From contig NZ_FRDM01000011.1 of NCBI RefSeq assembly GCF_900143215.1, positions 88,405 to 152,404 of the forward strand: a DNA stretch of 64,000 bases. Direction: 5' to 3'. Below, piece by piece: positions 19,285-28,685 of the stretch. The notes under the pieces were generated by a model. The model ran no database searches, was not told the DNA's origin, and saw only the letters and a program-made list of their open reading frames with translations. This DNA is from Geodermatophilus obscurus. GTDB lineage: Bacteria > Actinomycetota > Actinomycetes > Mycobacteriales > Geodermatophilaceae. The position numbers and the translations under genes were made by a program. Every line of letters begins with the position of its first letter. Within the stretch, counting starts at the first letter, position 1.

Positions 19285-19695
19285 ATGACGCCCGAAGAGA
19301 CCGTGCTGGCCTTTCACCGGGGCGTGGATCTCCGAGACGGCTCCGCACTCGGTCTCGTCGCCGAGGACCTCGTCCAGCACGCGGCGGGGCCGCAGGGCCG
19401 CGAGGGCCTGCGCCAGACCCTCGCGACGCTCGACCACGACCTGGACCACCCGACGGCGACGATCCATCGCGTCGTGGCCCAGGGTGGTCTCGTCGTCGTG
19501 CACCTCACGATGCACGGGCGCCACGTGGCGTCGACGATGCCGCTGCTCGCCGAGCTGACCCCGACCGGGGACGCCGTCGCGTGGGAGTTCATCCACATCT
19601 GGCGGGTCGCGGACGGTTCGATCGTCGAGCACTGGGCCTGCCGCGACGACGTCGGACTCCTCGCACAGGTCGGGGGCTGGCCGCTGTCCCGCTAG
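19285..19695 (+). CDS. SnoaL-like ester cyclase family protein
   Basis: A 136-residue NTF2-fold protein with motifs usual for the SnoaL branch: VLAFHRGVD, EDLVQHAAGPQGREGLRQ and WEFIHIWRVADGSIVEHWACRDDVGLLAQ. The histidine of HIWRV and the aspartate of CRDD are typical pocket residues. The function in primary metabolism is unknown. ATG 19285 is preferred over the upstream ATG 19225 because it begins at the family's first helix. It lies between the intact and truncated quinone oxidoreductase copies. Confidence 0.78.
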   Translation: MTPEETVLAFHRGVDLRDGSALGLVAEDLVQHAAGPQGREGLRQTLATLDHDLDHPTATIHRVVAQGGLVVVHLTMHGRHVASTMPLLAELTPTGDAVAWEFIHIWRVADGSIVEHWACRDDVGLLAQVGGWPLSR

Positions 19696-19825
19696 TCCGG
19701 AACACGGGTGCTGTGCCGTTCCGCACCTGGGCGCCTCACGACGCCGTGGCCGGTCGGCGGCGATCAGTTCCCGCAGTGGTCCCGGTCCGTACCCACAGGG
19801 ACCAAGCGCTTCGGAGGAGAACGAG

Positions 19826-20401
19826 ATGACCGCGACCTACACGTTCGACGTCTTCTCCAGCCTCGACGGCTACGGCGCCGCCAGCGCCGACTGGACCGGC
19901 TACTGGGGCAAGCAGGGCCCCGAACTGCTCGACCACCGTCTCGACCTGTTCGGCGACGAGCAGCGGATGGTCTTCGGAGCCACCACGTTCCGGCAGTTCG
20001 TGCAGATGCTGGCCTCGAGCACCGAGGAGTCCGAGGTGCGTGACCCGTGGGTCACCCGGATGTGGGGCATGCCCGCGACGGTGGTGTCGACGACGCTGCA
20101 CGAGCCCCTCGACTGGCCGGACGCGACCGTCGTGAGGGGGAACGCCGTCGATGTCGTCGCCCGGCTCAAGGAGGAGTCCGAGGTGCCGTTGCGCTCGCAC
20201 GGCAGCCTGTCGATGAACCGGGCGCTGATGGCCGCCGGCCTGGTCGACCGCGTCCAGGTGACGATCTTCCCCGTGATCACCGGTCGGACCGGGGTGGCCC
20301 CGATCTTCCGGGGTGCGGCCGACTTCGACCTCGAGCTCGTCGAGAGCCGGACACTCGACGGCCGCATCCAGGAGCTCGTCTACCGACCCACCCTCCATTG
20401 A
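19826..20401 (+). CDS. Dihydrofolate reductase-like (RibD C-terminal) protein
   Basis: A 191-residue protein of the DHFR/RibD-C fold: TYTFDVFSSLDGYGA at the start, a central MVFGATTFRQF, and a C-terminal VTIFPVITGRTGVAPIFRG. These YwjB/YyaP-like proteins are usually annotated as dihydrofolate reductase family, but a real DHFR role is not shown. ATG 19826 has a strong GGAGGAGAACGAG. It probably forms a unit with the SnoaL-like gene 130 bp upstream. Confidence 0.82.
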   Translation: MTATYTFDVFSSLDGYGAASADWTGYWGKQGPELLDHRLDLFGDEQRMVFGATTFRQFVQMLASSTEESEVRDPWVTRMWGMPATVVSTTLHEPLDWPDATVVRGNAVDVVARLKEESEVPLRSHGSLSMNRALMAAGLVDRVQVTIFPVITGRTGVAPIFRGAADFDLELVESRTLDGRIQELVYRPTLH

Positions 20402-20587
20402 CCCGTGGGGATCGCGGTCGAGCCGGCCGCACGGACGACCAGCGGATGGCGGACCGGGGGTCCGTGGAATGCGAACGGTTGGACTACGCGTGCGACGACG
20501 AGTCATGTGAGACCACTCGTCAGCAGACGTCGGCCGTGACCGAACGGCCCTGATCCCCTGCCCTCGCGACAGGGCGTGGTGAGTACC

Positions 20588-20713
20588 AGCGAAGTCGACG
20601 CCTGATGAGCTCACCTCGCAGAGCTGCTGGCCGTCGCCGGGGACGGCGTCGGGGAGGTCGACGACGTCGAGGACCTCGGAGCCGCCGAAGCGGGTGATCT
20701 GCACGGCTCGCAT
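20588..20713 (-). pseudogene. 5' remnant of a second quinone oxidoreductase gene
   Basis: Reading left from the ATG at 20713, the first 42 codons give MRAVQITRFGGSEVLDVVD and onward to GVDFAGTHHALS. They are strongly similar to the start of the intact gene at 19213, and the DNA around the start codon is also nearly the same. After this the similarity stops. Elsewhere the 528-bp gap 20402-20929 holds nothing definite apart from an AGGAGG at 20849-20854 in front of the DAHP synthase frame. Confidence 0.85.
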
Positions 20714-20929
20714 GCACGTGAGGCTGAGGCCGGGCTGCGGACCGCTCGGCGGCGTCCCCGGTCCACCCGCTGTGGTTGGCTCACCGGTGCGCGCCGAGCC
20801 GCCCGAGCGGCGGGCGGCCCCGTCGGGTCGCGACGGGCGGGAACGACGAGGAGGCCTCCCATCCCGGTTGACCAGATCCTGGACGCGGCGACGCGGATCG
20901 CCGACCTCCTGCTCGACGTCCAGACGCGG

Positions 20930-22105
20930 GTGAACGGGCAGGTCGACGCCGCGCTGACGGAGCTGCTGCCCGGGGTCCAGCAGCGACTCGGTGTCTCCCC
21001 GGCGGACGGCGTCGACCTCTCCGGCCTGGTGAACACCCGGATCACCGGCCTGAGCGTCGTGGTCACCCCGGCCGCGGTGGCGACCGTCGTCCCGCTGTCG
21101 GCCGAGTCCGCCGCCACGACGAGAGCCGGGCGTCGCGCCGTGACCGGCATCGTCACCGGCCTCGACGACCGCCTGGCCGTCATCGCCGGCCCCTGCTCGA
21201 TCCACGACCCGGAGGCCGCACTCGAGTACGCCGCCTTCCTCGCCCGCATGCGGGAGCGGCACGCGGGCGACCTCGAGATCCTGATGCGGACCTACACCGA
21301 GAAGCCGCGGACCGAGGTCGACTGGAAGGGGTTCGCCTACGACCCGTTCCTCGACGGGTCCAGCCGGATCAGCGTCGGGCTGGTCGCGACCCGGCTGCTC
21401 ATGTGCCGCATCACGGCCCTGGGCGTGCCGGTGGCGGCCGAGCCGCTGAACGCGCTCACGCCGCAGTACGTCAACGGGCTGGTCACCTACAACGGCGTCG
21501 GCGCGCGCAACGTCACCGACCAGACCGCCCGGGAGCGGGTGTCGGGCTTCTCGTCCGTCGTCGGCTTCAAGAACTCCCCGGAGGGGAGCATCGACGCCGC
21601 CGTCTCGGCCGTGCTGACGGCGCGGGCTCCGCACGAGTTCCTCGGCGTCGACTCCCACGGGGTGAGCGCCCAGCTGGCGACCACCGGCAACGACACCGCG
21701 CACGTCATCCTGCGCGGCGACAAGGGCGGCCCCAACTACTCCGCCGCGCACATCGCCGGCACGAAGCGGAAGCTGGCTCAGCGCGGGCTGCCGGAGGTGG
21801 TCGTCGTCGACGCCTCGCACGGCAACAGCCAGAAGGACCACCGGCGCCAGATCGGCGTCGTGCGGGACCTGGCCGGGCAGATCGCCGGCGGCGAGCAGGC
21901 GATCCGCGGCGTGATGGTGGAGAGCAACCTGGTCGCCGGGAGGCAGGACCTCGACCGCGAGCACCCCGAGCGGCTGGAGTACGGCGTGAGCGTCACCGAC
22001 GCCTGCGTCGATCCCGGGACGACCGAGGTCGTGCTGGCCGAGCTGGCCGAGGCCGTCCGGGCACGGCGCGGGGCCGGCAGCAGGACGGCGCCCGCACCCG
22101 GCTGA
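20930..22105 (+). CDS. 3-deoxy-7-phosphoheptulonate (DAHP) synthase, type I
   Basis: A 391-residue AroG/AroF-type enzyme joining phosphoenolpyruvate and erythrose 4-phosphate, the first shikimate step. Metal ligands are present: Cys in AGPCSIHD, His in ASHGNSQK, Glu in MVESNLVAG and Asp in SVTDACV. PEP-binding MRTYTEKPRT is present. One oddity is GARNVTDQTARE where most enzymes have GARxxxSQxHRE. Start uncertain: GTG 20930 is used, but GTG 21029 gives a usual-length protein. An AGGAGG at 20849 stands 6 nt before an in-frame ATC (20861) that opens 23 further plausible codons. Confidence 0.88.
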   Translation: MNGQVDAALTELLPGVQQRLGVSPADGVDLSGLVNTRITGLSVVVTPAAVATVVPLSAESAATTRAGRRAVTGIVTGLDDRLAVIAGPCSIHDPEAALEYAAFLARMRERHAGDLEILMRTYTEKPRTEVDWKGFAYDPFLDGSSRISVGLVATRLLMCRITALGVPVAAEPLNALTPQYVNGLVTYNGVGARNVTDQTARERVSGFSSVVGFKNSPEGSIDAAVSAVLTARAPHEFLGVDSHGVSAQLATTGNDTAHVILRGDKGGPNYSAAHIAGTKRKLAQRGLPEVVVVDASHGNSQKDHRRQIGVVRDLAGQIAGGEQAIRGVMVESNLVAGRQDLDREHPERLEYGVSVTDACVDPGTTEVVLAELAEAVRARRGAGSRTAPAPG

Positions 22106-22127
22106 GCACGAGGCCGGGACCGCCCGG

Positions 22128-22412
22128 TCAGCCGCGCAGGCGCACCGACGGGCGGGTCACGCAGCCCTCGAGCCTCTGGAACTCGGAGATGTCGACCGCC
22201 ACGACCCGCAGCCCCCGGGCCTCGAGCAGCGCCCGGGTGGCCGGCGCGCTCGCCGACGTGAGCACCGTGGTGCCGTCGAGCAGGACGACGTGCGCCCCCG
22301 CCCCCTCGGGTCGGCGAGGAACGAGGCCACACGGCGGGGTCGTCGACCAGCGGCCCGAACCCGAGCACCGTGCCGTCCGGCAGCGCGGTGACGCGGTGGT
22401 GGCGAACGGCCC
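22128..22412 (-). pseudogene. Broken dimethylarginine dimethylaminohydrolase/amidinotransferase-like gene
   Basis: The minus strand carries a recognisable C-terminal part of an arginine-deiminase-superfamily enzyme in two frames. One (about 22320-22412) reads VTALPDGTVLGFGPLVDDP. The second, ending in TGA at 22128, reads VVLLDGTTVLTSASAP through AVDISEFQRLEGCVTRPSVRLRG. The active-site cysteine normally found in this last motif (GCVTCxSV) is replaced by arginine. With the N-terminal half missing, the gene is dead. It fills the space between the DAHP synthase gene and the convergent isomerase-family gene. Confidence 0.7.
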
Positions 22413-23063
22413 TCAGCCCAGGCGCGCGGCCAGCACCGCGGCGCCGGGCCCCTCCAGCCCGTCGAGGCCGGCGCGTCGTCCCGCCGCCACCAGGAGCAGG
22501 TCGATGTCGGGTCCGCGCAGCGCGGCCCCGTCGCCGTGGGCCCACCCGGTGTCGGTCGACACCAGCTGCACCCCGGCCAGTCGCTGCGGCCCGCCCATGA
22601 ACCGGTTCGGAGCGACGTAGGCCAGGCAGGCCGCCACCACGTCCGGGGGTGACACGAGACGCCGGCCCAGCGGCCGCGCGATGTCCTGACCGTGGACGAC
22701 CAGGTCCATGAGCGGGTCCATCGGGGTGCTGCCGGGGAACCTCCGCGTGGAGGCGGCGCTCTGGCGCAGCTGCGCGACCAGCTCCGCGGGGCTGTACGCC
22801 TCGGCCCGCTGCGCCGCCAGGTCGACCTCCATCCGGTCGAAGCTGCCCCGGGCCCGCACCGCCGCCCACAGCAGCCGGGGCACGGTCAGCCTGGTCGTGA
22901 CCGTGAGGTGTGCGATGACGTCGCGCACCGTCCAGGCGGCGCACAGCGACGGCGTCGCCCACTGCTCCTCGGTGAGGTCGGCGACGAAGTCGGCGAGACG
23001 GTGACGTTCGGCGGAGACCGCGGCGTCGACGGCGGGACGGGGGAGGACGGGCGGGGTGCTCAT
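22413..23063 (-). CDS. Maleylpyruvate-isomerase-family (DinB-like) protein
   Basis: A 216-residue four-helix-bundle protein of the TIGR03083/MDMPI group. Helix one holds AERHRLADFVADLTEEQW, followed by the typical PSLCAAWTVRDVIAHLT, whose histidine is one metal ligand. DLVVHGQDIARPLG supplies the second histidine. Members of this group use or are presumed to use mycothiol as cofactor; only a few have a known reaction. ATG 23063 is used; GTG 23078 would add MVGRT. It is the right border of the disturbed stretch between the moxR operon and fabG. Confidence 0.82.
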   Translation of the reverse strand: MSTPPVLPRPAVDAAVSAERHRLADFVADLTEEQWATPSLCAAWTVRDVIAHLTVTTRLTVPRLLWAAVRARGSFDRMEVDLAAQRAEAYSPAELVAQLRQSAASTRRFPGSTPMDPLMDLVVHGQDIARPLGRRLVSPPDVVAACLAYVAPNRFMGGPQRLAGVQLVSTDTGWAHGDGAALRGPDIDLLLVAAGRRAGLDGLEGPGAAVLAARLG

Positions 23064-23153
23064 GGTCCTGCCGACCACACCTCGCCCGGGAACTCATCGG
23101 TCGCGGCCGGGCCTGCCGCCGGTGACCAGGTGTGACCTGCGCCGACCGACTAG

Positions 23154-23899
<746 letters not shown>

Positions 23900-23900
<1 letters not shown>

Positions 23901-24676
23901 TGAGCGGCGGCATCCTCGAGGGCAAGAAGATCCTGGTCACCGGGGTCCTCACCGAGACCTCGATCGCGTACGCGACCGCCCGGATCGCGCAGGAGCAGGG
24001 CGCCAGCGTCGTCCTCTCCAACTTCGGCCGCGCCCTGTCGCTGTGCCAGCGGATCGCCAAGCGGCTCCCGCAGGAGGCCGCCGTCGTCGAGCTCGACGTC
24101 ACGGACACCGAGCACCTGTCGACCCTGGCCGACCGGCTGCGCGAGGCGGGCTTCGACGCCCTCGACGGCGTCGTCCACTCGATCGGGTTCGCGCCCCAGG
24201 AGGCGATGGGGGAGGGCTTCCCCGAGGTCGCCTGGGAGCACGCGGCGACGGCGTTCCAGGTCTCGGCCTGGTCCTACGCCTCACTCACCCAGGCCTGCCG
24301 GCCGCTGCTCGCCAACCCGTCCTCGGTCGTCGGGCTGACCTTCGACGCGTCCGTCGCCTGGCCGGTCTACGGCTGGATGGGCGCGGCCAAGGCGGCGCTG
24401 GAGTCGACCTCCCGGTACGTGGCGCGCGAGCTCGGCCCCGAGGGCGTGCGGTCCAACATCGTCGCCGCCGGCCCGCTGCGCAGCATGGCCATGAAGTCCA
24501 TCCCCGGCAGCGCCCAGTTCGAGGAGGCGTGGGAAGGCCGCGCTCCGCTCGGCTGGTCGGTCACCGACACCGAGCCCGCCGGCAAGGCCGTCGTCGCGCT
24601 GCTGTCGGACTGGTTCCCCGCCACCACCGGCGAGATCGTGCACGTCGACGGGGGGTTCCACGCCGTAGGCGTGTGA
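23900..24676 (+). CDS. inhA: Enoyl-ACP reductase, NADH-dependent (InhA/FabI type)
   Basis: A 258-residue enoyl-ACP reductase completing each elongation cycle. It starts MSGGILEGKKILVTG with the variant Rossmann loop VLTETSIA. VHSIGFAP carries the serine equivalent to InhA S94. The active-site pair is in VYGWMGAAK (Tyr, then Lys seven residues later). AGPLRSMAMKSIPG is the substrate-binding loop. Similarity is closer to mycobacterial InhA than to E. coli FabI, although a genus without mycolic acids would use it for ordinary fatty acids. Translationally coupled to fabG. Confidence 0.95.
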
Positions 24677-24743
24677 AGGTCACAGAGTTCCGCCGTCGGC
24701 GTGGGAGTGCATCCGCCGGCGCCCCGTAGCGAGAAGGACGTCC

Positions 24744-25880
24744 GTGCCCCGCGTCACCGTCGACATCAACCCCGGCCAGCGACCCGACCAGGACCCCTCA
24801 CTGGCCGTCCGCAACAACGGCGGCGTCCCGCCGTCGGCCGACCCCGCCCCCGCCGGACGACGGGAGGCGCTGCTGGTGCTCTCCTTCGGCGGCCCCGAGG
24901 GCCACGACGACGTCATGCCGTTCCTGGAGAACGTGACCCGCGGCCGCGGGATCCCGCCCGAGCGGCTGGAGGAGGTCGCCGAGCACTACCACCACTTCGA
25001 CGGCGTCAGCCCGATCAACGACCAGAACAAGGCGCTGATCGCCGCGGTCGAGGCCGACCTCGCCGCCGCCGGCGTCGAGCTGCCGGTCTACTGGGGCAAC
25101 CGCAACTGGGCGCCCTACGTCGAGGACACCTGGCAGCAGCTGGCCGACGACGGCATCGAGCACGTCTACGTCCTCGCCACCTCGGCGTACGCCTCGTACT
25201 CCGGCTGCCGGCAGTACCACGAGGACATCGCCCGGGCCCGGATCGCGGTGTCGTCCCCCACCCGCCCAGGCGGCCCGACCGCGGAGAAGCTGCCGCACTA
25301 CTTCGACGCCGCCGGCTTCGTGCAGGCCAACGCCGACGCGCTGGCCGCCGCGATCGCGTCGCTGCCCGAGGAGGTCCGCGGCACCGCGCGGCTGGTGGCC
25401 ACCGCGCACTCCATCCCCGACACGATGGCCGCCGTCGCGGGGCCCGAGGGGCACGCCTACGAGGCGGAGCTGATGACCGCAGCCCGGCTGGTGGTCGACG
25501 CCGCCGCACCCGGCCGGTCCGTCGACCTGGTGTGGCAGAGCCGCAGCGGCCCGCCGTCGGTGCCGTGGCTGGAGCCGGACGTCAACGACCACCTGCGCGC
25601 GCTGGCCGCGGCGGGGGAGCAGGCCGTGGTCCTGTTCCCGGTCGGCTTCGTCAGCGACCACCTCGAGGTCATCTGGGACCTCGACAACGAGGCGAAGGGG
25701 ACCGCCGAGGCGCTCGGGCTGGCGTTCGCCCGTGCCGCGACCGCCGGGACCCATCCGGCGTTCGTCCGCTCGCTGGTGGAGCTGCTGCGGGAGCGCCGCG
25801 CCGGGGGGGAGCCCCGGCTGGGCACCAACTGCCCGGCGTCGTGCTGCTTCGTCGCGAGGTCGGCCCGCCCGGCGTCGTGA
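24744..25880 (+). CDS. hemH: Coproporphyrin ferrochelatase
   Basis: A 378-residue ferrochelatase inserting ferrous iron into coproporphyrin III, as in the actinobacterial coproporphyrin-dependent heme pathway. The core runs from LLVLSFGGPEG; TAHSIPDTM carries the catalytic histidine and VGFVSDHLEVIWDLD the conserved glutamate. The C-terminus NCPASCCF provides three clustered cysteines, expected with a further one to hold a 2Fe-2S cluster. The first 35 residues are a Pro-rich extension outside the fold. Start GTG 24744. Third gene of the fabG-inhA-hemH operon; the stop lies in a hairpin. Confidence 0.94.
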   Translation: MPRVTVDINPGQRPDQDPSLAVRNNGGVPPSADPAPAGRREALLVLSFGGPEGHDDVMPFLENVTRGRGIPPERLEEVAEHYHHFDGVSPINDQNKALIAAVEADLAAAGVELPVYWGNRNWAPYVEDTWQQLADDGIEHVYVLATSAYASYSGCRQYHEDIARARIAVSSPTRPGGPTAEKLPHYFDAAGFVQANADALAAAIASLPEEVRGTARLVATAHSIPDTMAAVAGPEGHAYEAELMTAARLVVDAAAPGRSVDLVWQSRSGPPSVPWLEPDVNDHLRALAAAGEQAVVLFPVGFVSDHLEVIWDLDNEAKGTAEALGLAFARAATAGTHPAFVRSLVELLRERRAGGEPRLGTNCPASCCFVARSARPAS

Positions 25881-25937
25881 TCACCGGCAGGTGGCCGCCC
25901 GACATCCCGTCGGGCGCAGCCACCTGCCGGTGCTCAC
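25877..25937. terminator. Inverted repeat between convergent genes
   Basis: Arms of 18 nt with one mismatch (GTGATCACCGGCAGGTGG at 25877-25894; complement at 25920-25937), with an inner hairpin GCCCGAC/GTCGGGC. It spans the stop codons of both hemH and the opposing gene, so it probably ends both transcripts. Confidence 0.75.
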
Positions 25938-26674
25938 GGGCGGGGGACGGCGTTGTAGGCGGCGGTGACCGCCTCGCGCACGGCGTCGCCCAGCGGGCGG
26001 AGCGCGTCGTCGCGGGCGGCGGCCTGGCGGTGGCTGACCGCGCCGCCGGGGGCGTCGCTGAGCGCCAGGTCGAGCACCGTCGCCAGCCGCTGGGCCCGCG
26101 CCAGCAGCGACATCGCCAGCGGGTCCGTGCCCGGGGGCATCCCCGGCACGTGCGCCGCCTTCGCCAGTCCGGCCAGCAGCGCCGGGACCTCCGGGTGCCA
26201 CCGCGCCAGGTCGAGGTCGGCCAACGTGCGGGCCGCGTCGCCGACGGCGAGGTCCAGCGCACCGGACACCGCGCGCAGCGACCCCTCGACCGGTGGCGGC
26301 ACCGGCGGGGCGCCGGTCAGGTCGAACGCCGTCCACTGCACGGCCTCGGGGCCCAGCGGTTCGGGCACCAGCGCGAGGTGCTCGCCGACGGCGGCCTGCC
26401 CGGCCTCCACCGCCGGCTCGACGAGGCCCGGGACGCGCGGCAGCCCGCACACGTCGCCGGGCACCGGCAGCACCAGGCGGATCCGGGTCTCCCCGGCGCT
26501 GCGCAGAGCGCTCAGTGCCCAGCCGAGGGGGACGGCCCCGTCGGTGCCGGGCAGGCCGGCGACCCGGTGTGCGGTGTCCCCCACCAGGGCGTCGAGGGCG
26601 TCGTCGTAGGAGGCGCGGCCGGTGAGCCAGGCGGTCGCCCACACCGCGAACCGGCCCGCGGGGAAGTCGTGCAC
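25934..26674 (-). CDS. Conserved actinobacterial protein, unknown function
   Basis: A 246-residue acidic soluble protein without signal peptide or membrane helices. It starts with HDFPAGRFAVWATAWLTG; the C-terminal half is alanine-rich and helical. It sits on the minus strand between hemH and nfeD, exactly where mycobacteria carry Rv1486c, so it is probably that ortholog. No catalytic motif was recognised. The function is unknown; its steady place next to heme and fatty-acid genes is the only hint. Confidence 0.7.
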   Translation of the reverse strand: MHDFPAGRFAVWATAWLTGRASYDDALDALVGDTAHRVAGLPGTDGAVPLGWALSALRSAGETRIRLVLPVPGDVCGLPRVPGLVEPAVEAGQAAVGEHLALVPEPLGPEAVQWTAFDLTGAPPVPPPVEGSLRAVSGALDLAVGDAARTLADLDLARWHPEVPALLAGLAKAAHVPGMPPGTDPLAMSLLARAQRLATVLDLALSDAPGGAVSHRQAAARDDALRPLGDAVREAVTAAYNAVPRP

Positions 26675-26760
26675 CTGGCGAGGTTATGCCGGGCCCCGAT
26701 CGAGATGACGATCCGGTTGAGATCCATTCCATCGCGGTCCGGATCTGGCAGAGTGCGGAC

Positions 26761-27204
26761 GTGGACGCCTGGCTGCTGTGGCTGATCGCGTCGGGCCTGT
26801 TCGCCGCCGGTGAGCTGGCCAGCGGAGACCTGTTCCTGCTGATGCTGGCCGGCGGGGCGATCGGCGGCGTCGGGGTCGCGCTGCTCGGCGGTCCGGTCGT
26901 CCTGCAGCTGGCCGCGTTCGTCGTGGTCGCGGCGCTGCTGGTGGCGGTGGTCCGGCCACTGGCCAAGCGCCACCTCACCCAGGGCACCCCCGAGCAGCCG
27001 GACGGCGTCGCCGCGCTGGTCGGCCGGACCGCGAAGGTCACCCGGCCCGTCGACGGGCACGGGGGCCGCATCCGCCTCGGCGCCGACGAGTGGACCGCCC
27101 GCAGCCAGTACGGCGCCGATCGGTTCCCGGTCGGCGCGACGGTGCGGATCCTGCAGGTGGACGGCGCCACCGCCGTCGTCGGGGACGCCTTCGAGCTGGA
27201 GTGA
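26761..27204 (+). CDS. NfeD-like membrane protein
   Basis: A 147-residue protein with two to three membrane segments in the first 70 residues (WLLWLIASGLFAAGEL, LFLLMLAGGAIGGVGVALLGG, VVLQLAAFVVVAALLVAVV). A C-terminal OB-fold beta domain follows (ALVGRTAKVTRPVDGHGGRIRLGADEW). NfeD proteins are encoded next to SPFH proteins and are thought to help place them in membrane microdomains. Start GTG 26761 is chosen because it begins directly at the first membrane helix. Confidence 0.9.
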   Translation: MDAWLLWLIASGLFAAGELASGDLFLLMLAGGAIGGVGVALLGGPVVLQLAAFVVVAALLVAVVRPLAKRHLTQGTPEQPDGVAALVGRTAKVTRPVDGHGGRIRLGADEWTARSQYGADRFPVGATVRILQVDGATAVVGDAFELE

Positions 27205-27297
27205 CCCTCCCGTGGGGGACCGTGCGCAGCGCCGTGACCGCACCGTCACCGGAACGGTGCAGGATCGGCACCACGAACCGGAGGAGGAAGCGTAACC

Positions 27298-28485
27298 GTG
27301 ACACCCGCACTGATCGCTCTCATCGTGATCGCCCTGCTGCTGGTCGTCGTCGTCGCCAAGAGCGTGACGATCGTGCCGCAGGCCCAGGCCAAGGTCGTCG
27401 AGCGGCTCGGCCGCTACAGCCGCACGCTCTCGCCGGGCCTGTCGCTGCTGGTCCCCTTCATCGACCGCGTCCGGGCCACCATCGACCTGCGCGAGCAGGT
27501 GATCTCCTTCCCGCCGCAGCCGGTGATCACCTCGGACAACCTGCAGGTCGGCATCGACACGGTCGTCTACTTCCAGGTGACCGAGCCGCGGCTGGCGACC
27601 TACGGCATCGCGAACTACATCCAGGGCATGGAGCAGCTCACCACCACGACGCTGCGCAACGTCGTCGGCGGGCTCAACCTCGAGGGCGCGCTGACCGGCC
27701 GCGACGGCATCAACAGCCAGCTGCGCGAGGTGCTCGACGGCACCACCGGGCCGTGGGGTCTGCGCGTCGCGCGGGTGGAGATCAAGGCGATCGACCCGCC
27801 GCCGTCCATCCGCGACTCGATGGAGAAGCAGATGCGGGCCGACCGCGACAAGCGGGCCATCATCCTGACGGCCGAGGGTGCCCGGCAGTCGGCCATCACC
27901 ACCGCCGAGGGGCAGAAGGCCTCGGCGATCCTCTCCGCCGAGGGCAAGAAGCAGGCGGCGATCCTGGAGGCCGAGGCCGAGCGGCAGAGCCGCATCCTGC
28001 GCGCCGAGGGCGAGCGGGCGGCGCTGTACCTGCAGGCGCAGGGCCAGGCCAAGTCGATCGAGACGGTGTTCCAGGCGATCCACGACGGCAAGCCCGACCA
28101 GGGGCTGCTGGCCTACCAGTACCTGCAGACGCTGCCGCAGATCGCGCAGGGCGACGCGAACAAGATGTGGATCGTCCCGAGCGAGTTCAGCAAGGCCCTG
28201 GACGGCCTGGCCAAGCTGGGCGGGGCGGACGGCGACGGGCGGTCCTGGATGGACGTCGACCCGTCCCGGGACGGCGCGAGCCGGCCGACGGCGGAGATGG
28301 ACACCTCCGGCTGGTTCGAGTCCGCGCTGCCGCGGGCCGCCGACCAGCCGGAGGCGAGGATCGAGCTGTCGAGCATCGCGGACGCCGCGCCGGTCGTCGC
28401 CGCACCGGAGATCCCGGACACCACGTCCCTGGCCCGCGCCGCCGAGCAGGAGACCACCGGCGGGGAGGTCCAGCCCCGTCCCTGA
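27298..28485 (+). CDS. SPFH/Band 7 (stomatin/QmcA-like) membrane protein
   Basis: A 395-residue protein with one N-terminal membrane anchor (LIALIVIALLLVVVVAK). The SPFH domain follows (VPQAQAKVVERLGRYSRTL, IDLREQVISFPPQPVITSDN), then an Ala/Glu-rich coiled coil (about 185-245) with repeated AEGxxxxAI units. The acidic C-terminal tail of roughly 110 residues is probably disordered. It should form a ring-like membrane scaffold with the NfeD protein. Its position matches Rv1488. Start GTG 27298 after GGAGGAAGC. Confidence 0.92.
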   Translation: MTPALIALIVIALLLVVVVAKSVTIVPQAQAKVVERLGRYSRTLSPGLSLLVPFIDRVRATIDLREQVISFPPQPVITSDNLQVGIDTVVYFQVTEPRLATYGIANYIQGMEQLTTTTLRNVVGGLNLEGALTGRDGINSQLREVLDGTTGPWGLRVARVEIKAIDPPPSIRDSMEKQMRADRDKRAIILTAEGARQSAITTAEGQKASAILSAEGKKQAAILEAEAERQSRILRAEGERAALYLQAQGQAKSIETVFQAIHDGKPDQGLLAYQYLQTLPQIAQGDANKMWIVPSEFSKALDGLAKLGGADGDGRSWMDVDPSRDGASRPTAEMDTSGWFESALPRAADQPEARIELSSIADAAPVVAAPEIPDTTSLARAAEQETTGGEVQPRP

Positions 28486-28540
28486 CCGGTCGCCGGCGAG
28501 ACCGCCACCGCGATCGTCGCCGCGAGACCGCCACCCGCGA

Positions 28541-28613
28541 GTCGATCACGGGGTTGTGGCAGGGGACACGCGCGGACGCGCCGCCCGCCCCGCGCCACAA
28601 CCCCGTGATCGAC
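28541..28613. terminator. Inverted repeat between convergent genes
   Basis: Perfect 20-bp arms: GTCGATCACGGGGTTGTGGC at 28541-28560 and its complement at 28594-28613, separated by 33 nt. It lies between the SPFH gene and the convergent sigma factor gene, a likely two-way terminator. Confidence 0.8.
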
Positions 28614-28630
28614 GTCCGCGGGCGGCCGCG

Positions 28631-28685
28631 AGGCCTCGATCAGGCCTCGATCAGGCCTCGATCAGTCCTCGATCAGTCCTTGAGC
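28631..28685. repeat. 11-bp tandem repeat at the 3' end of the sigma factor gene
   Basis: AGGCCTCGATC is repeated three times (28631-28663), then a variant AGTCCTCGATC, then a degenerate fifth unit, AGTCCTTGAGC, which runs into the last codons and stop of the sigma factor gene. The period is not a multiple of three, so changes in unit number could move the stop codon. The unit resembles its own gene end, suggesting slippage. Confidence 0.8.
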
